From Blastocatellia bacterium AA13 (GTDB lineage Bacteria > Acidobacteriota > Blastocatellia > UBA7656): a stretch of DNA of 64,000 nucleotides. Every line of letters begins with the position of its first letter. Within the stretch, counting starts at the first letter, position 1. Location: positions 124,001 through 188,000 of the forward strand of contig QHVH01000001.1 of NCBI GenBank assembly GCA_003222245.1, written 5' to 3'. Positions 22,003-31,103 of this stretch are shown in pieces. Both the position numbers and the translations under genes were made by a program. The notes under the pieces were generated by a model. It was given only the letters and a program-made list of their open reading frames with translations, did not search any database and had not been told where the DNA came from.

Positions 22003-24447
22003 ATGAGCTTGATACCTGAAGATATCCGTTTTGGCTTGCGTTTGCTTCTGAAGAACCCGAAGTTCTCGGCGGTAGCGCTGCTCACGCTCGGTTTGGGTAT
22101 CGGCGTCAATACCGCGATTTATAGTCTGGTCGAACCTCTCGTGCTGCGTCCTCTTCCGGTACAAGATCCGCGGGCTCTGGTTGTGCTCGGGCTGCAGGAC
22201 AGACATCTTGACCACCCGGATCAGTTGTCGTTTCCCGATTACGTCGACTACCGAGACAACAACACGGTCTTCACGGATCTCGCTGCGTATACTCCGACGA
22301 CGATTGATCTCACCTACGACGGCAGGCCCGAGCGAATCTGGGCTGAAGAAGTGACCGCGAACTTTTTCGATCTGCTCGGCATTCAACCAGCTCGAGGCCG
22401 CCTTTTCACAACCGGTGAAGACCGCGCGCCATTGGCCAATCCCGTCGTGGTAGTCACCTATGAATGTTGGCAGCGACGATTCGGCGCCGAGCCCTCGATT
22501 GTCGGAAAGAACATCACGCTTAATCGGCATCCGGCTGTCATAGTTGGAGTCGCCCCCGAAGGATTTCTCGGCGCTGAGACGTTTTTCACCCCTGATGCAT
22601 TCATACCTGTAAATCAAATTTCTCCGGGACTGGAAGGAGCGGTGACCGATCGAAACGAGCGCCTGTTCAACGTCATCGGACGGTTGAAGCCGGGCGTCTC
22701 GATAAATCAATGCCGAGTGAGCCTCGGGGTCCTGGCGCAACAACTGGAGAAGCAATATCCGCGGACCAATGAAGGTGTCGGAATCGTCGCCTATCCCGAA
22801 ATTGAGGCGAGGCCTCACATAGCGGTAGCGGGCTCGCTGCCTACCGTGGCCGCGGTCTTCTTTGGACTGGCGGGACTGGTCTTGATTATTACCTGCGCCA
22901 ATGTAGCGAACCTGATGCTTGGGCGAGGCCTTGCCCGCCAGCGTGAGATGGCCATTCGCGCCGCGCTTGGAGCATCGCGATGGAGGCTGATTCGCCAGTC
23001 GCTGGCTGAAAGCATCCTGCTGTCGATCTGCAGCGGAATTCTCGCGCTGTTGCTGGCGATCTGGGCAACACGGGTCTTCTCTAAAATCAAACTCTCGGCG
23101 GATGCGCCCGCCAAATTCGTCTCGGAGCTCAGTTGGACCGCGTTTCTCTTCACGCTTGTCGTCTCGATAGCGGCCGGAATTATTTGCGGCCTGATTCCGG
23201 CTATTCGATCCTCGCGCTTGAACCTTCAGCACACGTTAAAGGAAGCGGGCCGCGGCGCAGCCGGCAGCGCAAGGAACTACATTCGCGGTCTGCTCGTCGT
23301 TACGCAGGTTGCCGTATCGATGGTGCTATTGATCTGCGCTGGAGAGTTCATACAGGGAGCCAGGGAAGCCGCCAACGTCGATCTCGGCTTCAGACTCGAT
23401 AAGGTGCTCCTCTTTTCCGTCGACCTTCACAACGAGGGCTATGACGAAGCGAGAGGGAGGGCCTTCTATAGAAACGTCCTCGAGCGTCTTAGATCGCAGC
23501 CGCGAACATCATCCGCGTCGATGGCCCGCTTTGTGCCGTTTGGATATGAAAGCCAGTATAAGAACGTCTATGTGGAAGGCTCTTCCAACACCGAAAAAGA
23601 CGCCGCGAGTGTTCTCTACAACGTGGTCGACACCGACTATTTCAAGACGGCGGGAACAGCAATTCTCGAAGGCGTAGAATTTTCCGACTACATAACCGAA
23701 AAGACCCCGCGAACGGCGATAGTGAATCAAGTCATGGCCCAAAAACTGTGGCCTGGGCAGGATGCCATGGGCAAACGGTTCAAGACTGAAATCAACGGCC
23801 CATACCTGGAAGTCGCGGGCATCGCCGCTAATACCAAGTTCTTTTTTCTGGGCGAACAGCCGCAGCCAATATTCTATCTGCCGTTCGCGCAGAACTATCA
23901 GCCGAAGGCCATCTTCCATCTGCTGGCAAGGGACGACGTCGGCGGCCTGGCTGAAATCGCTCCTCGGCTGGTCCACGAACTCGATTCCGATCTGCATGTT
24001 TACGATGTGAAATCCATGGAGTCTCACTTTTACGACGGCAGGGCAATACTGCCGATGCGACTAGGTCAGATCCTCACAAGCATATTCGGTCTCCTCGGGC
24101 TGGTGCTCGCTATAGTCGGCCTTTATGGGGTTGTAACCTACTACGTGAGCCAGCGGCTTCGCGAGATCGGCATCAGAATGGCTCTCGGAGCCTCTCGCCG
24201 GAACATACTAAGTCTCGTCGTCGGGCATGGAATAACGCTGACCTCAATCGGCCTGGCCGCGGGGATGATTGGAGCGTGGGCCCTCACCCGATTCATCTCG
24301 AGCGTGCTCTACGGAGTCGCTTCCGAGCACGTATTGGTCTTCGTGTTCGCGGGCGCGGCGCTCGGATTGGTCGCCCTCCTTGCATGCTTTTTCCCGGCGC
24401 AAACAGCCGCGAACGTCGACCCGGTCTCTATTCTCAAACAAGATTAA
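22003..24447 (+). CDS. ABC transporter permease, acidobacterial duplicated (ADOP) type
   Basis: The 814-aa protein has an N-terminal MacB-like helix and periplasmic domain (residues 1-250), an FtsX permease domain at about 280-410 with three helices, a second periplasmic domain, and a second FtsX domain at about 695-805. The N-terminus (EDIRFGLRLLLKNPKFSAVA, then LGLGIGVNTAIYS) is the hallmark of the large permease family that is amplified in Acidobacteria and often lacks its own ATPase gene. No ATP-binding gene is adjacent. The start has a strong GGAGGAG Shine-Dalgarno. It lies 90 bp after the MFS exporter on the same strand and may help in export or resistance for the cluster product, or may be a bystander. 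Confidence 0.93.
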   Translation: MSLIPEDIRFGLRLLLKNPKFSAVALLTLGLGIGVNTAIYSLVEPLVLRPLPVQDPRALVVLGLQDRHLDHPDQLSFPDYVDYRDNNTVFTDLAAYTPTTIDLTYDGRPERIWAEEVTANFFDLLGIQPARGRLFTTGEDRAPLANPVVVVTYECWQRRFGAEPSIVGKNITLNRHPAVIVGVAPEGFLGAETFFTPDAFIPVNQISPGLEGAVTDRNERLFNVIGRLKPGVSINQCRVSLGVLAQQLEKQYPRTNEGVGIVAYPEIEARPHIAVAGSLPTVAAVFFGLAGLVLIITCANVANLMLGRGLARQREMAIRAALGASRWRLIRQSLAESILLSICSGILALLLAIWATRVFSKIKLSADAPAKFVSELSWTAFLFTLVVSIAAGIICGLIPAIRSSRLNLQHTLKEAGRGAAGSARNYIRGLLVVTQVAVSMVLLICAGEFIQGAREAANVDLGFRLDKVLLFSVDLHNEGYDEARGRAFYRNVLERLRSQPRTSSASMARFVPFGYESQYKNVYVEGSSNTEKDAASVLYNVVDTDYFKTAGTAILEGVEFSDYITEKTPRTAIVNQVMAQKLWPGQDAMGKRFKTEINGPYLEVAGIAANTKFFFLGEQPQPIFYLPFAQNYQPKAIFHLLARDDVGGLAEIAPRLVHELDSDLHVYDVKSMESHFYDGRAILPMRLGQILTSIFGLLGLVLAIVGLYGVVTYYVSQRLREIGIRMALGASRRNILSLVVGHGITLTSIGLAAGMIGAWALTRFISSVLYGVASEHVLVFVFAGAALGLVALLACFFPAQTAANVDPVSILKQD

Positions 24448-24552
24448 AATACGAATCGGGCGCTCACGCCTTCAACACACGCCGGATCGCGACGGGCCGG
24501 ACCGCGGCAGCTCTTGCCGAGAATCGCGGTCGGGTCTCCACAAACTAACTGA

Positions 24553-24571
24553 TACTGAGATCGACTCAGTA
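24553..24571. promoter_or_regulatory. 19-bp dyad upstream of the radical SAM gene, candidate operator
   Basis: A perfect inverted repeat, tactgag-(atcga)-ctcagta, lies 29 bp before the ATG of the radical SAM gene. It is not followed by a T-run, so it looks more like a protein-binding site than a terminator. No cognate regulator gene is in the window. Confidence 0.35.
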
Positions 24572-24600
24572 CAATTTCGCAACCGAACAAAGGAGCAACT

Positions 24601-26298
24601 ATGACGGCAGTCATGCCAGCTCAACGGCCATCCCACGACTGCATTGTGATTGGCTACTACGAAAGTCCATTCGATAAATACGAAGGACTTTTGAGGAAAT
24701 ACGGCGAAGCTTCAGAAGCTTATCGCGACCTGCGTTTCAGCTTTGTTGATATCGATGGCAGGAAGATGACCTTTCCTGATCTCCTGAATGAGGTCATTCG
24801 GCAAAGCAGACCGGATCGCATATTCGAACGCGAGACAGAACTGAAATCCGGCGAGATCCCCAATTTGGCCGCGGTTTATTTGACTCAGTTCCTTGCGAAG
24901 CGAGGGCTCCACTGCGATTACATCAACCTGTTTGAGTATGAGAAGGATCGGCTTGCGGAATTCCTGAGCCGTGATCCGATTGCGATCGCCATAACCACAA
25001 CGCTCTACGTCGTGAATATGCCGGTAATCGAGATCGTTAAGTTCGTAAGGGAGCATAACAAGAAAGTCCGCATAATCGTGGGAGGACCGCTTATCGCCAA
25101 TCACGCACGCAACTTCGAGACTGAGACTTTTCGAACGGCGGTCGAGGATATGGGGGCCGACATCTATGTCATCGAGGGCGCGGGAGAGCTGACTCTTTCG
25201 CAAGTGGTTCAGTGTCTCAAAGACGGCGGAGATTTAGCGGAAATACCGAATATTGCTTATTCAGACAACGGCAAGTTTGTCGTTACTCCGCGGCTCCTGG
25301 AGCAGAATTCACTCGATGAGAACTATATCGATTGGTCGCGGTTTGACGCGGCAATCCTCGGGCCGACAATTCAAACAAGGACCGCGAGGAGCTGCGCGTT
25401 TAACTGTTCTTTCTGCAACTATCCTACGCGGGCGGGAAAACTCACGCTGGCCGACATTCAAACGGTTGAAAGGGAGCTGGATTCGATGCGCGATCTCGGC
25501 GGTGTCTCCAACGTAGTATTCATCGACGACACCTTCAATGTGCCGCTGCCGCGATTCAAAGACCTCTGCCGGATGATGATCAGGAATAAGTACAACTTCA
25601 ACTGGTTTTCATATTTCAGGTGTAGTAACTCCGATGAAGAGGCGTTGGATCTGATGGCCGAAAGCGGATGCCGCGGTGTTTTCCTCGGCATCGAATCCGG
25701 ATCGCCGCAAATCCTGACGAATATGAATAAGGCGGCCACTATTGACAAATACCGTGACGGCATCAGGATGCTGCGGGAACGAAACATCATGACGTTTGGT
25801 TCGTTCATCGTTGGGTTTCCGGGAGAGACGGAACAAACAATCGCGGAAACCGAGAGCTTCATCAGAGAGACGCGGGTCGATTACTACCGGGCGCAGAGCT
25901 GGTATTGTGAAAGCGGAACTCCTATAGACCGGCAGCGCGAAAAGTACGGCATCAAAGGTGAAGGGTTTGGGTGGAGCCATTCGACGATGAACAGCACCGA
26001 AGCGATGGCTCATATCGAAAAGCTGTTTCTTTCAATAAAGGAATCGCTCTGGCTGCCGCAGTGGTCGTATGACTTCTGGTTCGTGCCCTATTTGCTGGGA
26101 AGAGGAATCGGACTGGAGCAGTTCAGAGAATTCATGGTGTTTGGAAACAAATTGCTTGCTCTTGAAATAGGAAACGTACCGCAACGCCAAAAGGCCCTGC
26201 TTCAACGCCAATATATGAAAAAGATGCGCGAAGTCGCTCGAGACTGGACGTTGATCGGGGACCATAATCCTCAAGCCCGGGCCGAGCTCTCGAATTAA
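24601..26298 (+). CDS. Cobalamin-binding radical SAM enzyme, PhpK-like methyltransferase family
   Basis: This is a 565-aa class B type radical SAM protein. The N-terminus (HDCIVIGYYESPF, then AYRDLRFSFVDIDG) matches my recollection of the PhpK P-methyltransferase family. A B12-binding-like Rossmann region follows (about 95-230, IRIIVGGPL-like), without the DxHxxG base-off motif. The CxxxCxxC cluster motif is CAFNCSFC at about residue 265, and a glycine-rich SAM-binding strand is seen in FLGIESGS. Such enzymes methylate unactivated carbon or phosphinate phosphorus using methylcobalamin. No phosphonate gene is in the window, so C-methylation of the NRPS-PKS product is the better inference. The start has an AAGGAG Shine-Dalgarno. 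It lies 153 bp after the ADOP permease in the same direction. Confidence 0.85.
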   Translation: MTAVMPAQRPSHDCIVIGYYESPFDKYEGLLRKYGEASEAYRDLRFSFVDIDGRKMTFPDLLNEVIRQSRPDRIFERETELKSGEIPNLAAVYLTQFLAKRGLHCDYINLFEYEKDRLAEFLSRDPIAIAITTTLYVVNMPVIEIVKFVREHNKKVRIIVGGPLIANHARNFETETFRTAVEDMGADIYVIEGAGELTLSQVVQCLKDGGDLAEIPNIAYSDNGKFVVTPRLLEQNSLDENYIDWSRFDAAILGPTIQTRTARSCAFNCSFCNYPTRAGKLTLADIQTVERELDSMRDLGGVSNVVFIDDTFNVPLPRFKDLCRMMIRNKYNFNWFSYFRCSNSDEEALDLMAESGCRGVFLGIESGSPQILTNMNKAATIDKYRDGIRMLRERNIMTFGSFIVGFPGETEQTIAETESFIRETRVDYYRAQSWYCESGTPIDRQREKYGIKGEGFGWSHSTMNSTEAMAHIEKLFLSIKESLWLPQWSYDFWFVPYLLGRGIGLEQFREFMVFGNKLLALEIGNVPQRQKALLQRQYMKKMREVARDWTLIGDHNPQARAELSN

Positions 26299-26343
26299 TT
26301 TGACGCGCGCCGTGAACGCTCTTAAGTTGTAAAAGAGAAACGG

Positions 26344-27453
26344 ATGGCCCGCGCACGATCAGGATTCAAGAAAGCCCCCATCATCAAGGCATTCACGATT
26401 GTCGCGGCCGCTCTGCTCGCGCTCTTCCAACTCCCATCCTCCTGGATCGAACGATTCTATTCGAACGGCATTTATCCTCTGATTCAACCGCCTCTGGCTT
26501 TTGTATCGAATTCCGTTCCGTTCGCGATAATGGATGTGCTCATCTTCGCCGCCTTTGTCGGCCTGGTCGGATGGTGGTGGATACGAATCGCGAAGGCAGG
26601 ACGCGGCGCCCGGCTTCGCGCCGCGCTTGCGATGGCAATCAATACCGCGGTCTTCGGCTCCGCGCTGTTTCTGGTTTTTCTCTTGGCCTGGGGGTTCAAC
26701 TACGGACGCCTGCCGCTTACATCCAGGCTGGATTATGACGAGCATCGAATCTCAAGAGACGCATTAGCGCGACAGACCGTCTCGGCCATAACCGAGTTGA
26801 ACCGCCTGGGAATTAAGCTTCACGCCGAGCCGGCGCCGTCCGACGACGACTGGATGAAAAAGCTTCTTCCTTCCCTCAACGCGGTGATCGCTGATTTCGG
26901 TCGCAGGCGCGGCATCGGAGTTTCAAAGCCTAAGCGTTCTCTGCTTGACGCATACATCGCGGCAACCGGCACGCCCGCTTTCATCGATCCATTTGCTTCG
27001 GAAGTGATCGCGGATTCCAGGCTCCTCGCGATTGAGAAACCGGGTATCATCGCGCACGAATGGGCTCATATCGCGGGCTATGCGGATGAGTCCGAGGCGG
27101 GCTACGTCGGGCTCCTCGCCTGCATGCGCTCCAGCTCTCCGTTTGTTCGCTACTCCGGTCTATTGAATCTATATCCTTACTTGAGGTCGGCCGCGGCTCC
27201 CTGGACACAAGAAGAAATTGAAAAAATCCCGCGCTTCGCGCCCGAGGTCATTGAGGATTTCAAGTCGATTTCGTCGCGCCAGAACGAACGGTATCATCCG
27301 CGAATCAGCAGCGTTCAATGGAAGATTTACGACAAATTTCTGAAGGCCAATCATATCAAGGAAGGAACCGAGAATTACGGACTGCTGCTCAACCTCTTAT
27401 TGGGAATCCGGTATGAACAAGAATGGGTTCCAGCAGTAGATCGGCCGGAGTAG
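26344..27453 (+). CDS. DUF3810 family membrane zincin-like protein
   Basis: The 369-aa protein starts with three hydrophobic segments (about 12-30, 50-78 and 98-118), the last ending in AWGFNYGRLPL, typical of DUF3810. The soluble C-terminal half contains HEWAH at about residue 239 (an HExxH zinc-protease motif), followed by ESEAGYVGLLACM, giving the downstream Glu. The substrate and role are unknown for the family as far as I know. It follows the radical SAM gene by 45 bp on the same strand; it could be the last gene of that transcript, but nothing in its sequence ties it to biosynthesis. The Shine-Dalgarno is weak (AAGAG). Confidence 0.82.
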   Translation: MARARSGFKKAPIIKAFTIVAAALLALFQLPSSWIERFYSNGIYPLIQPPLAFVSNSVPFAIMDVLIFAAFVGLVGWWWIRIAKAGRGARLRAALAMAINTAVFGSALFLVFLLAWGFNYGRLPLTSRLDYDEHRISRDALARQTVSAITELNRLGIKLHAEPAPSDDDWMKKLLPSLNAVIADFGRRRGIGVSKPKRSLLDAYIAATGTPAFIDPFASEVIADSRLLAIEKPGIIAHEWAHIAGYADESEAGYVGLLACMRSSSPFVRYSGLLNLYPYLRSAAAPWTQEEIEKIPRFAPEVIEDFKSISSRQNERYHPRISSVQWKIYDKFLKANHIKEGTENYGLLLNLLLGIRYEQEWVPAVDRPE

Positions 27454-27481
27454 AAAATTGTAAGCCCTCAAAGCGCCGCAA

Positions 27482-28735
27482 TTAGCTCGAGAAAACCGGC
27501 AGGTTCTTCAGGTCCTCTTGCTTCAGCGAGTAGTGGCTTTCGATATATTGATCCAGGAGCTGAAAGAACTCCGGCACTATCGAGGAGCCCTGAAGCGTTT
27601 TGAACATGCGCCCATCTATGTAAACAGGAGCGCGCGGATCTTCGCCGGTGCCGGGAAGCGAAATTCCGATGTTTGCGTGCTTGGATTCGCCGGGGCCGTT
27701 CACTACGCAGCCCATCACCGCGACCTTCATCTCTTCAACGCCGGCAAATCGTTCACGCCAGCTCGGCATCTGATCGCGAAGGTAGTTCTGTATGTCTTCG
27801 GCCATTTCCTGAAACAAGGTGCTGGTAGTCCTTCCGCAACCCGGGCACGCCGTCACGAGCGGCGTGAAGCTTCGCAGGCCCATCGTCTGGAGCAACTGTT
27901 GCGCGACGATGACCTCTTCGGTGCGGTCTCCGCCGGGCCGCGGAGTAAGCGAGATGCGAATAGTGTCTCCGATCCCCTGTTGCAGCAACACGGCCAGCGC
28001 CGCCGACGATGCCACGATGCCTTTGCTGCCCATCCCCGCTTCGGTTAACCCGAGGTGCAGCGCGTAATCACAGCGAGACGCAAGATCCTCATAGACCTGA
28101 ATCAGATCCTGAACCTCCGATACTTTCGCGCTTAGAATTATTTTATTTCTCGCGAGCCCGCACTTTTCGGCCAGCGCGGCTGATTCGAGCGCGCTGACCA
28201 CAATGGCCTCGAACATCACAAGCCGCGCGTCTTTGGGTTGGGCCAATGCGGCGTTCTGATCCATTAATCGGGTGAGAAGTCCCTGATCGAGCGAGCCCCA
28301 GTTGACCCCGATTCGAACCGGTTTATCGTTTTCGATCGCGACCTCAATCATCGACTGAAAATTCTTGTCGTGGTGCTGGCCGGGCCCGACGTTGCCGGGG
28401 TTGATCCGGTATTTGGCGAGCGCTCGAGCGCATTCGGGATAATCCCGGAGAAGTTGATGTCCGTTGTAGTGGAAGTCGCCGACTATGGGAACGCTGATAC
28501 CTCGAGCACCAAGTTGGTCGACGATGTGAGGAACGGCCTGAGCCGCCTGCCGCGTATTGACCGTTATTCGAACCAGCTCGGAGCCCGCCCGCGCGAGGTC
28601 CTCGATCTGCGTGGCCGTGGATTTGACATCGACAGTATCGGTGTTGGTCATCGATTGGACGACTATGGGGTTTTTGCCTCCAACGAGCACACCGCCCACA
28701 TTTACCGCCGCCGAATCTCGTCTTCTTACCGGCAC
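27482..28735 (-). CDS. ispG: 4-hydroxy-3-methylbut-2-enyl diphosphate synthase (flavodoxin-dependent), IspG
   Basis: IspG converts MEcPP to HMBPP in the non-mevalonate isoprenoid pathway with a 4Fe-4S cluster. The N-terminal TIM barrel opens with [19 protein letters not shown]. The C-terminal half has the cluster cysteines in ACPGCGRT and [10 protein letters not shown] longer frame runs up to 28903, but the correct start is the GTG at 28735-28733: it has AAAGGAG five bases upstream, it gives the usual family N-terminus ([14 protein letters not shown]), and a good promoter at 28772-28800 would put transcription initiation inside the longer frame. That yields 417 aa. It is convergent with the DUF3810 gene. 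Confidence 0.95.
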   Translation of the reverse strand: MPVRRRDSAAVNVGGVLVGGKNPIVVQSMTNTDTVDVKSTATQIEDLARAGSELVRITVNTRQAAQAVPHIVDQLGARGISVPIVGDFHYNGHQLLRDYPECARALAKYRINPGNVGPGQHHDKNFQSMIEVAIENDKPVRIGVNWGSLDQGLLTRLMDQNAALAQPKDARLVMFEAIVVSALESAALAEKCGLARNKIILSAKVSEVQDLIQVYEDLASRCDYALHLGLTEAGMGSKGIVASSAALAVLLQQGIGDTIRISLTPRPGGDRTEEVIVAQQLLQTMGLRSFTPLVTACPGCGRTTSTLFQEMAEDIQNYLRDQMPSWRERFAGVEEMKVAVMGCVVNGPGESKHANIGISLPGTGEDPRAPVYIDGRMFKTLQGSSIVPEFFQLLDQYIESHYSLKQEDLKNLPVFSS

Positions 28736-29056
28736 AGCAACTCCTTTAAGACCATTGAAATGAGATGTAAAATTGTACCGGCTCGATAGTATCGCGGCAA
28801 TGCTCCGCGGCGACTCAGGCTCAATGGCTCGCGCGCGACGGCCCTCAGCAATTCGGTTTTCATCGGCATCTATCAAGCCGCTCCGCCGATTCATGTGGAT
28901 CATTCGGACAAAATAAATTTGGGGAAATAAGTTGCGAATTCTTCGTCGAGTAGCGTAGTGTAAGCGCCTGCACCGGACTCAATGCCTCGATCTTCGGGCT
29001 GAGTTTTTCGCCCTCGACTACGGCAGCAATCACAACTTAAATAAGGAGAAATACGA
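28736..29056. other. Divergent intergenic region between ispG and the DUF2541 gene
   Basis: These 321 bp hold the ispG leader and promoter on the right-to-left side and the Shine-Dalgarno (AAGGAG, 29043-29048) of the DUF2541 gene on the other. I see no RNA gene or further coding region. The short open frames here lack ribosome sites. Confidence 0.6.
28772..28800 (-). promoter_or_regulatory. Sigma-70-like promoter of ispG
   Basis: On the reverse strand TTGCCG (28800-28795) and TACAAT (28777-28772) are separated by 17 bp. This would start transcription near 28765, leaving a leader of about 30 nt that contains the AAAGGAG of ispG. Confidence 0.5.
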
Positions 29057-29473
29057 ATGAACAAACTGCGCGCAATTGCTTCAATACTCCTCCTGGTCAC
29101 TTGCGCCCTGGCTTCGAGCGCACAACGCCGCGACGATCACGAGCGCTATCGCGGCCGATGGGAATATCTGGGACAGGCCCATGCGGACGGACGCCATGAC
29201 CACGACCGAATCGTCGTAAACAACGGCGAGCGGTTCCGCGCGCTTCAGCTTGGAATCAAAGGCGGCGACATCGATTTCGAACGAGTAGTAGTTCACTTTG
29301 AAAACGGGCAAGATCACGACGTCCAGGTCAGGGAACGAGTGCGCTCCGGTGAAAAGACTCGGGCGATCGATCTCCCGGGTGACCGGCGCAGAATTCGGAG
29401 CGTTGAATTCTGGTATGGCAAAGCCGGGTGGGGTCGCAGCAGGCCGACCATGAATCTCTGGGGACTTCGTTAA
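29057..29473 (+). CDS. DUF2541-like secreted protein
   Basis: This 138-aa protein begins with a cleavable signal peptide (KLRAIASILLLVTCALASSA), so it is periplasmic or secreted. The mature part has the beta-strand pattern of DUF2541: RWEYLGQAHADGRHDHDRI, a V-x-F-x-NG-x-DHDVQV stretch, then an AIDLPGDRRRIRSVEFWYG end. No biochemical function is known for the family. The ATG is set by AAGGAG eight bases upstream. A strong hairpin follows the gene. Confidence 0.8.
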   Translation: MNKLRAIASILLLVTCALASSAQRRDDHERYRGRWEYLGQAHADGRHDHDRIVVNNGERFRALQLGIKGGDIDFERVVVHFENGQDHDVQVRERVRSGEKTRAIDLPGDRRRIRSVEFWYGKAGWGRSRPTMNLWGLR

Positions 29474-29525
29474 GGCGCTGCGCTCTCGCCGTCCATCATC
29501 TTTGAATCTTACAAACTTGAAACCA

Positions 29526-29585
29526 CGTCGAAGAGCGGGCGTCGCTGATGCCCGCCCTCTCGACGAAAGAATTCTTCTTTTCTTG
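29526..29585 (+). terminator. Intrinsic terminator after the DUF2541 gene
   Basis: A two-part hairpin has outer arms cgtcga (29526-29531) and tcgacg (29560-29565), and inner arms gcgggc (29535-29540) and gcccgc (29550-29555). The T-rich tract at 29571-29584 follows. Read in either direction it would separate the DUF2541 gene from dinB. Confidence 0.5.
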
Positions 29586-29614
29586 AATGTGCTTCACCCG
29601 AAGTGAGAGTAATT

Positions 29615-30085
29615 ATGCGAGAGTACTTATTGCGTCTATATCAATATTCAGTCTGGGCCAATACTCGTGTTCTGGAGAAGCTAAAGAGTCCGACTGGCGA
29701 CAACGAACGCGCTCGAAAATTGTTTGCTCATATCCTGGCCGCTGAGAAGGTATGGATCACGAGGATGCATGGCCGTGATTGGTCGTCGATTCCCATTTGG
29801 CCTGCGCTGACTCTTGATGAGTGCGCGGAATGGCTCGAGCGGAATAAGGCGTCGTATGAGCAATTCTTTAACGAGCTTACTGAAGCGGCCTTAAATAACA
29901 TCGTCAGCTACAAGAACAGCCAAGGAGACGCATTCAACACGCCGATTCACGAGATCCTCAGTCATGTGGTGTTTCACGGAACTGGACATCGAGGACAGCT
30001 CGCCGCGGCTTTGAGAGACGCGGGCGTCGAACCCGTCGGCACGGACTTCATCATGTTCGTCAGGGAGAATCCGAATGTTGGATAG
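29615..30085 (+). CDS. DinB family protein
   Basis: The 156-aa four-helix protein of the DinB/YfiT metal-binding superfamily has a helix-1 pattern LYQYSVWANTRVLEKL and the three metal-ligand histidines in LFAHILAAEKVW and HVVFHGTGHRGQ. Family members are putative thiol-dependent transferases (for example bacillithiol or mycothiol S-transferases) and damage-inducible proteins; the substrate here is unknown. An upstream GTG (29603) is also possible, but the ATG at 29615 better fits the family N-terminus. The stop overlaps the next gene by 11 bp, so translation is coupled. Confidence 0.85.
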   Translation: MREYLLRLYQYSVWANTRVLEKLKSPTGDNERARKLFAHILAAEKVWITRMHGRDWSSIPIWPALTLDECAEWLERNKASYEQFFNELTEAALNNIVSYKNSQGDAFNTPIHEILSHVVFHGTGHRGQLAAALRDAGVEPVGTDFIMFVRENPNVG

Positions 30086-31019
30086 GTTCGAGCGGGCAAG
30101 CTGCTCTACGATCATTCGTGTATGTTTCGTTGCCGCGTTTTTATTCCTGTTGCTGACGGCGCAGCAGGCAATCTCTCAGTCGCCGCAGCCGGAGGGCGGC
30201 GGAGTGAGACCTGGAGTTCTCCCGAAAACATGGATTCTGGGAGGACCCAAATGCATCGAGATTCCGGAGTTCCAAATACACGAGTACAACGAGGACTTCT
30301 ACATTCTCCGACAATCCGGTTGTTCTCACTATGAAAAGCCGTTCCTCTACCTGCTGTTTGGAAAGGACAAGGTACTGTTATTGGATACCGGCGCGGGCAA
30401 GAACGAAGTCGCCAGGGTAGTCAAGCGGGTAATCGATCAATGGCTCGCAAGAAATAAGCGAGCTTCAATCAATCTTGTCGTTGCGCATTCGCACGGACAT
30501 CGAGACCATACGGCTGGTGACAGCCAGTTCGAAGCGCTTCCCGCTACTGTGGTAGTCAAGCCGGCAGCCGTCGCGGTCCAGGCTTTCTTTAACGTTCATC
30601 GTTGGCCCGATGAGATTGTTCAGTATGATCTTGGCGAGCGAATCCTGGATGTGATTCCGATCCCCGGTCACGAAGCCTCAGGCGTCGCCATATATGATCG
30701 CCAGACTGGAATACTCCTGACCGGCGATACATTGTATCCGGGCCGCCTGTATGTTCACGACGGCGCGGCATTCGCGCAGAGCATCCAGCGGCTGGTTGAG
30801 TTCACGCGAGGCAAAATCGTTACGCATGTTCTCGGCACTCATATCGAAAACACGCGCGCGCCATATCTGGATTATAAGATTGGAACCGCCTATCAGCCGG
30901 ACGAACACCAACTGGAACTCAGCAGGGGAACACTGCTCGAGTTGAACGAAGCGCTTCAACGGATGAACGGTCACGTTACTCGATTGGCCTTTCGCGATTT
31001 CACGATCTGGCCTGAGTAG
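30075..31019 (+). CDS. Secreted MBL-fold metallohydrolase
   Basis: The 314-aa protein begins with a hydrophobic export signal (IIRVCFVAAFLFLLLTAQQA), followed by a metallo-beta-lactamase fold. It has the HSHGHRDH motif, a GHEASG loop with a further His, GDTLYPG with the bridging Asp, and a late His in LGTHIE. The substrate cannot be read from sequence. Its ATG lies inside the last codons of dinB, so the two form a coupled pair. Confidence 0.85.
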   Translation: MLDRFERASCSTIIRVCFVAAFLFLLLTAQQAISQSPQPEGGGVRPGVLPKTWILGGPKCIEIPEFQIHEYNEDFYILRQSGCSHYEKPFLYLLFGKDKVLLLDTGAGKNEVARVVKRVIDQWLARNKRASINLVVAHSHGHRDHTAGDSQFEALPATVVVKPAAVAVQAFFNVHRWPDEIVQYDLGERILDVIPIPGHEASGVAIYDRQTGILLTGDTLYPGRLYVHDGAAFAQSIQRLVEFTRGKIVTHVLGTHIENTRAPYLDYKIGTAYQPDEHQLELSRGTLLELNEALQRMNGHVTRLAFRDFTIWPE

Positions 31020-31103
31020 GCTTTGTTAAGCGGCTTGATCTTTCACCAGTGTTCGCAAAGAGAATGAACAGTAAAAAAACGAACTAGCACGGGAGAATTG
31101 CGC

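Noticed and set aside
21589-23232. 547-codon open frame on the reverse strand, antisense to the MFS and ADOP genes
   Set aside because: Composition is extremely rich in Arg, Gln, Asp and Ser with no domain, and two clear membrane protein genes occupy the opposite strand.
24601-26298. Assignment as a true P-methyltransferase with phosphinate product
   Set aside because: No PEP mutase, phosphonate or phosphinate pathway gene is visible; only family resemblance supports it.
28736-28903. N-terminal extension of IspG to an upstream ATG
   Set aside because: A GTG with AAAGGAG and the normal family N-terminus lies at 28735, and the likely promoter is inside the extension.
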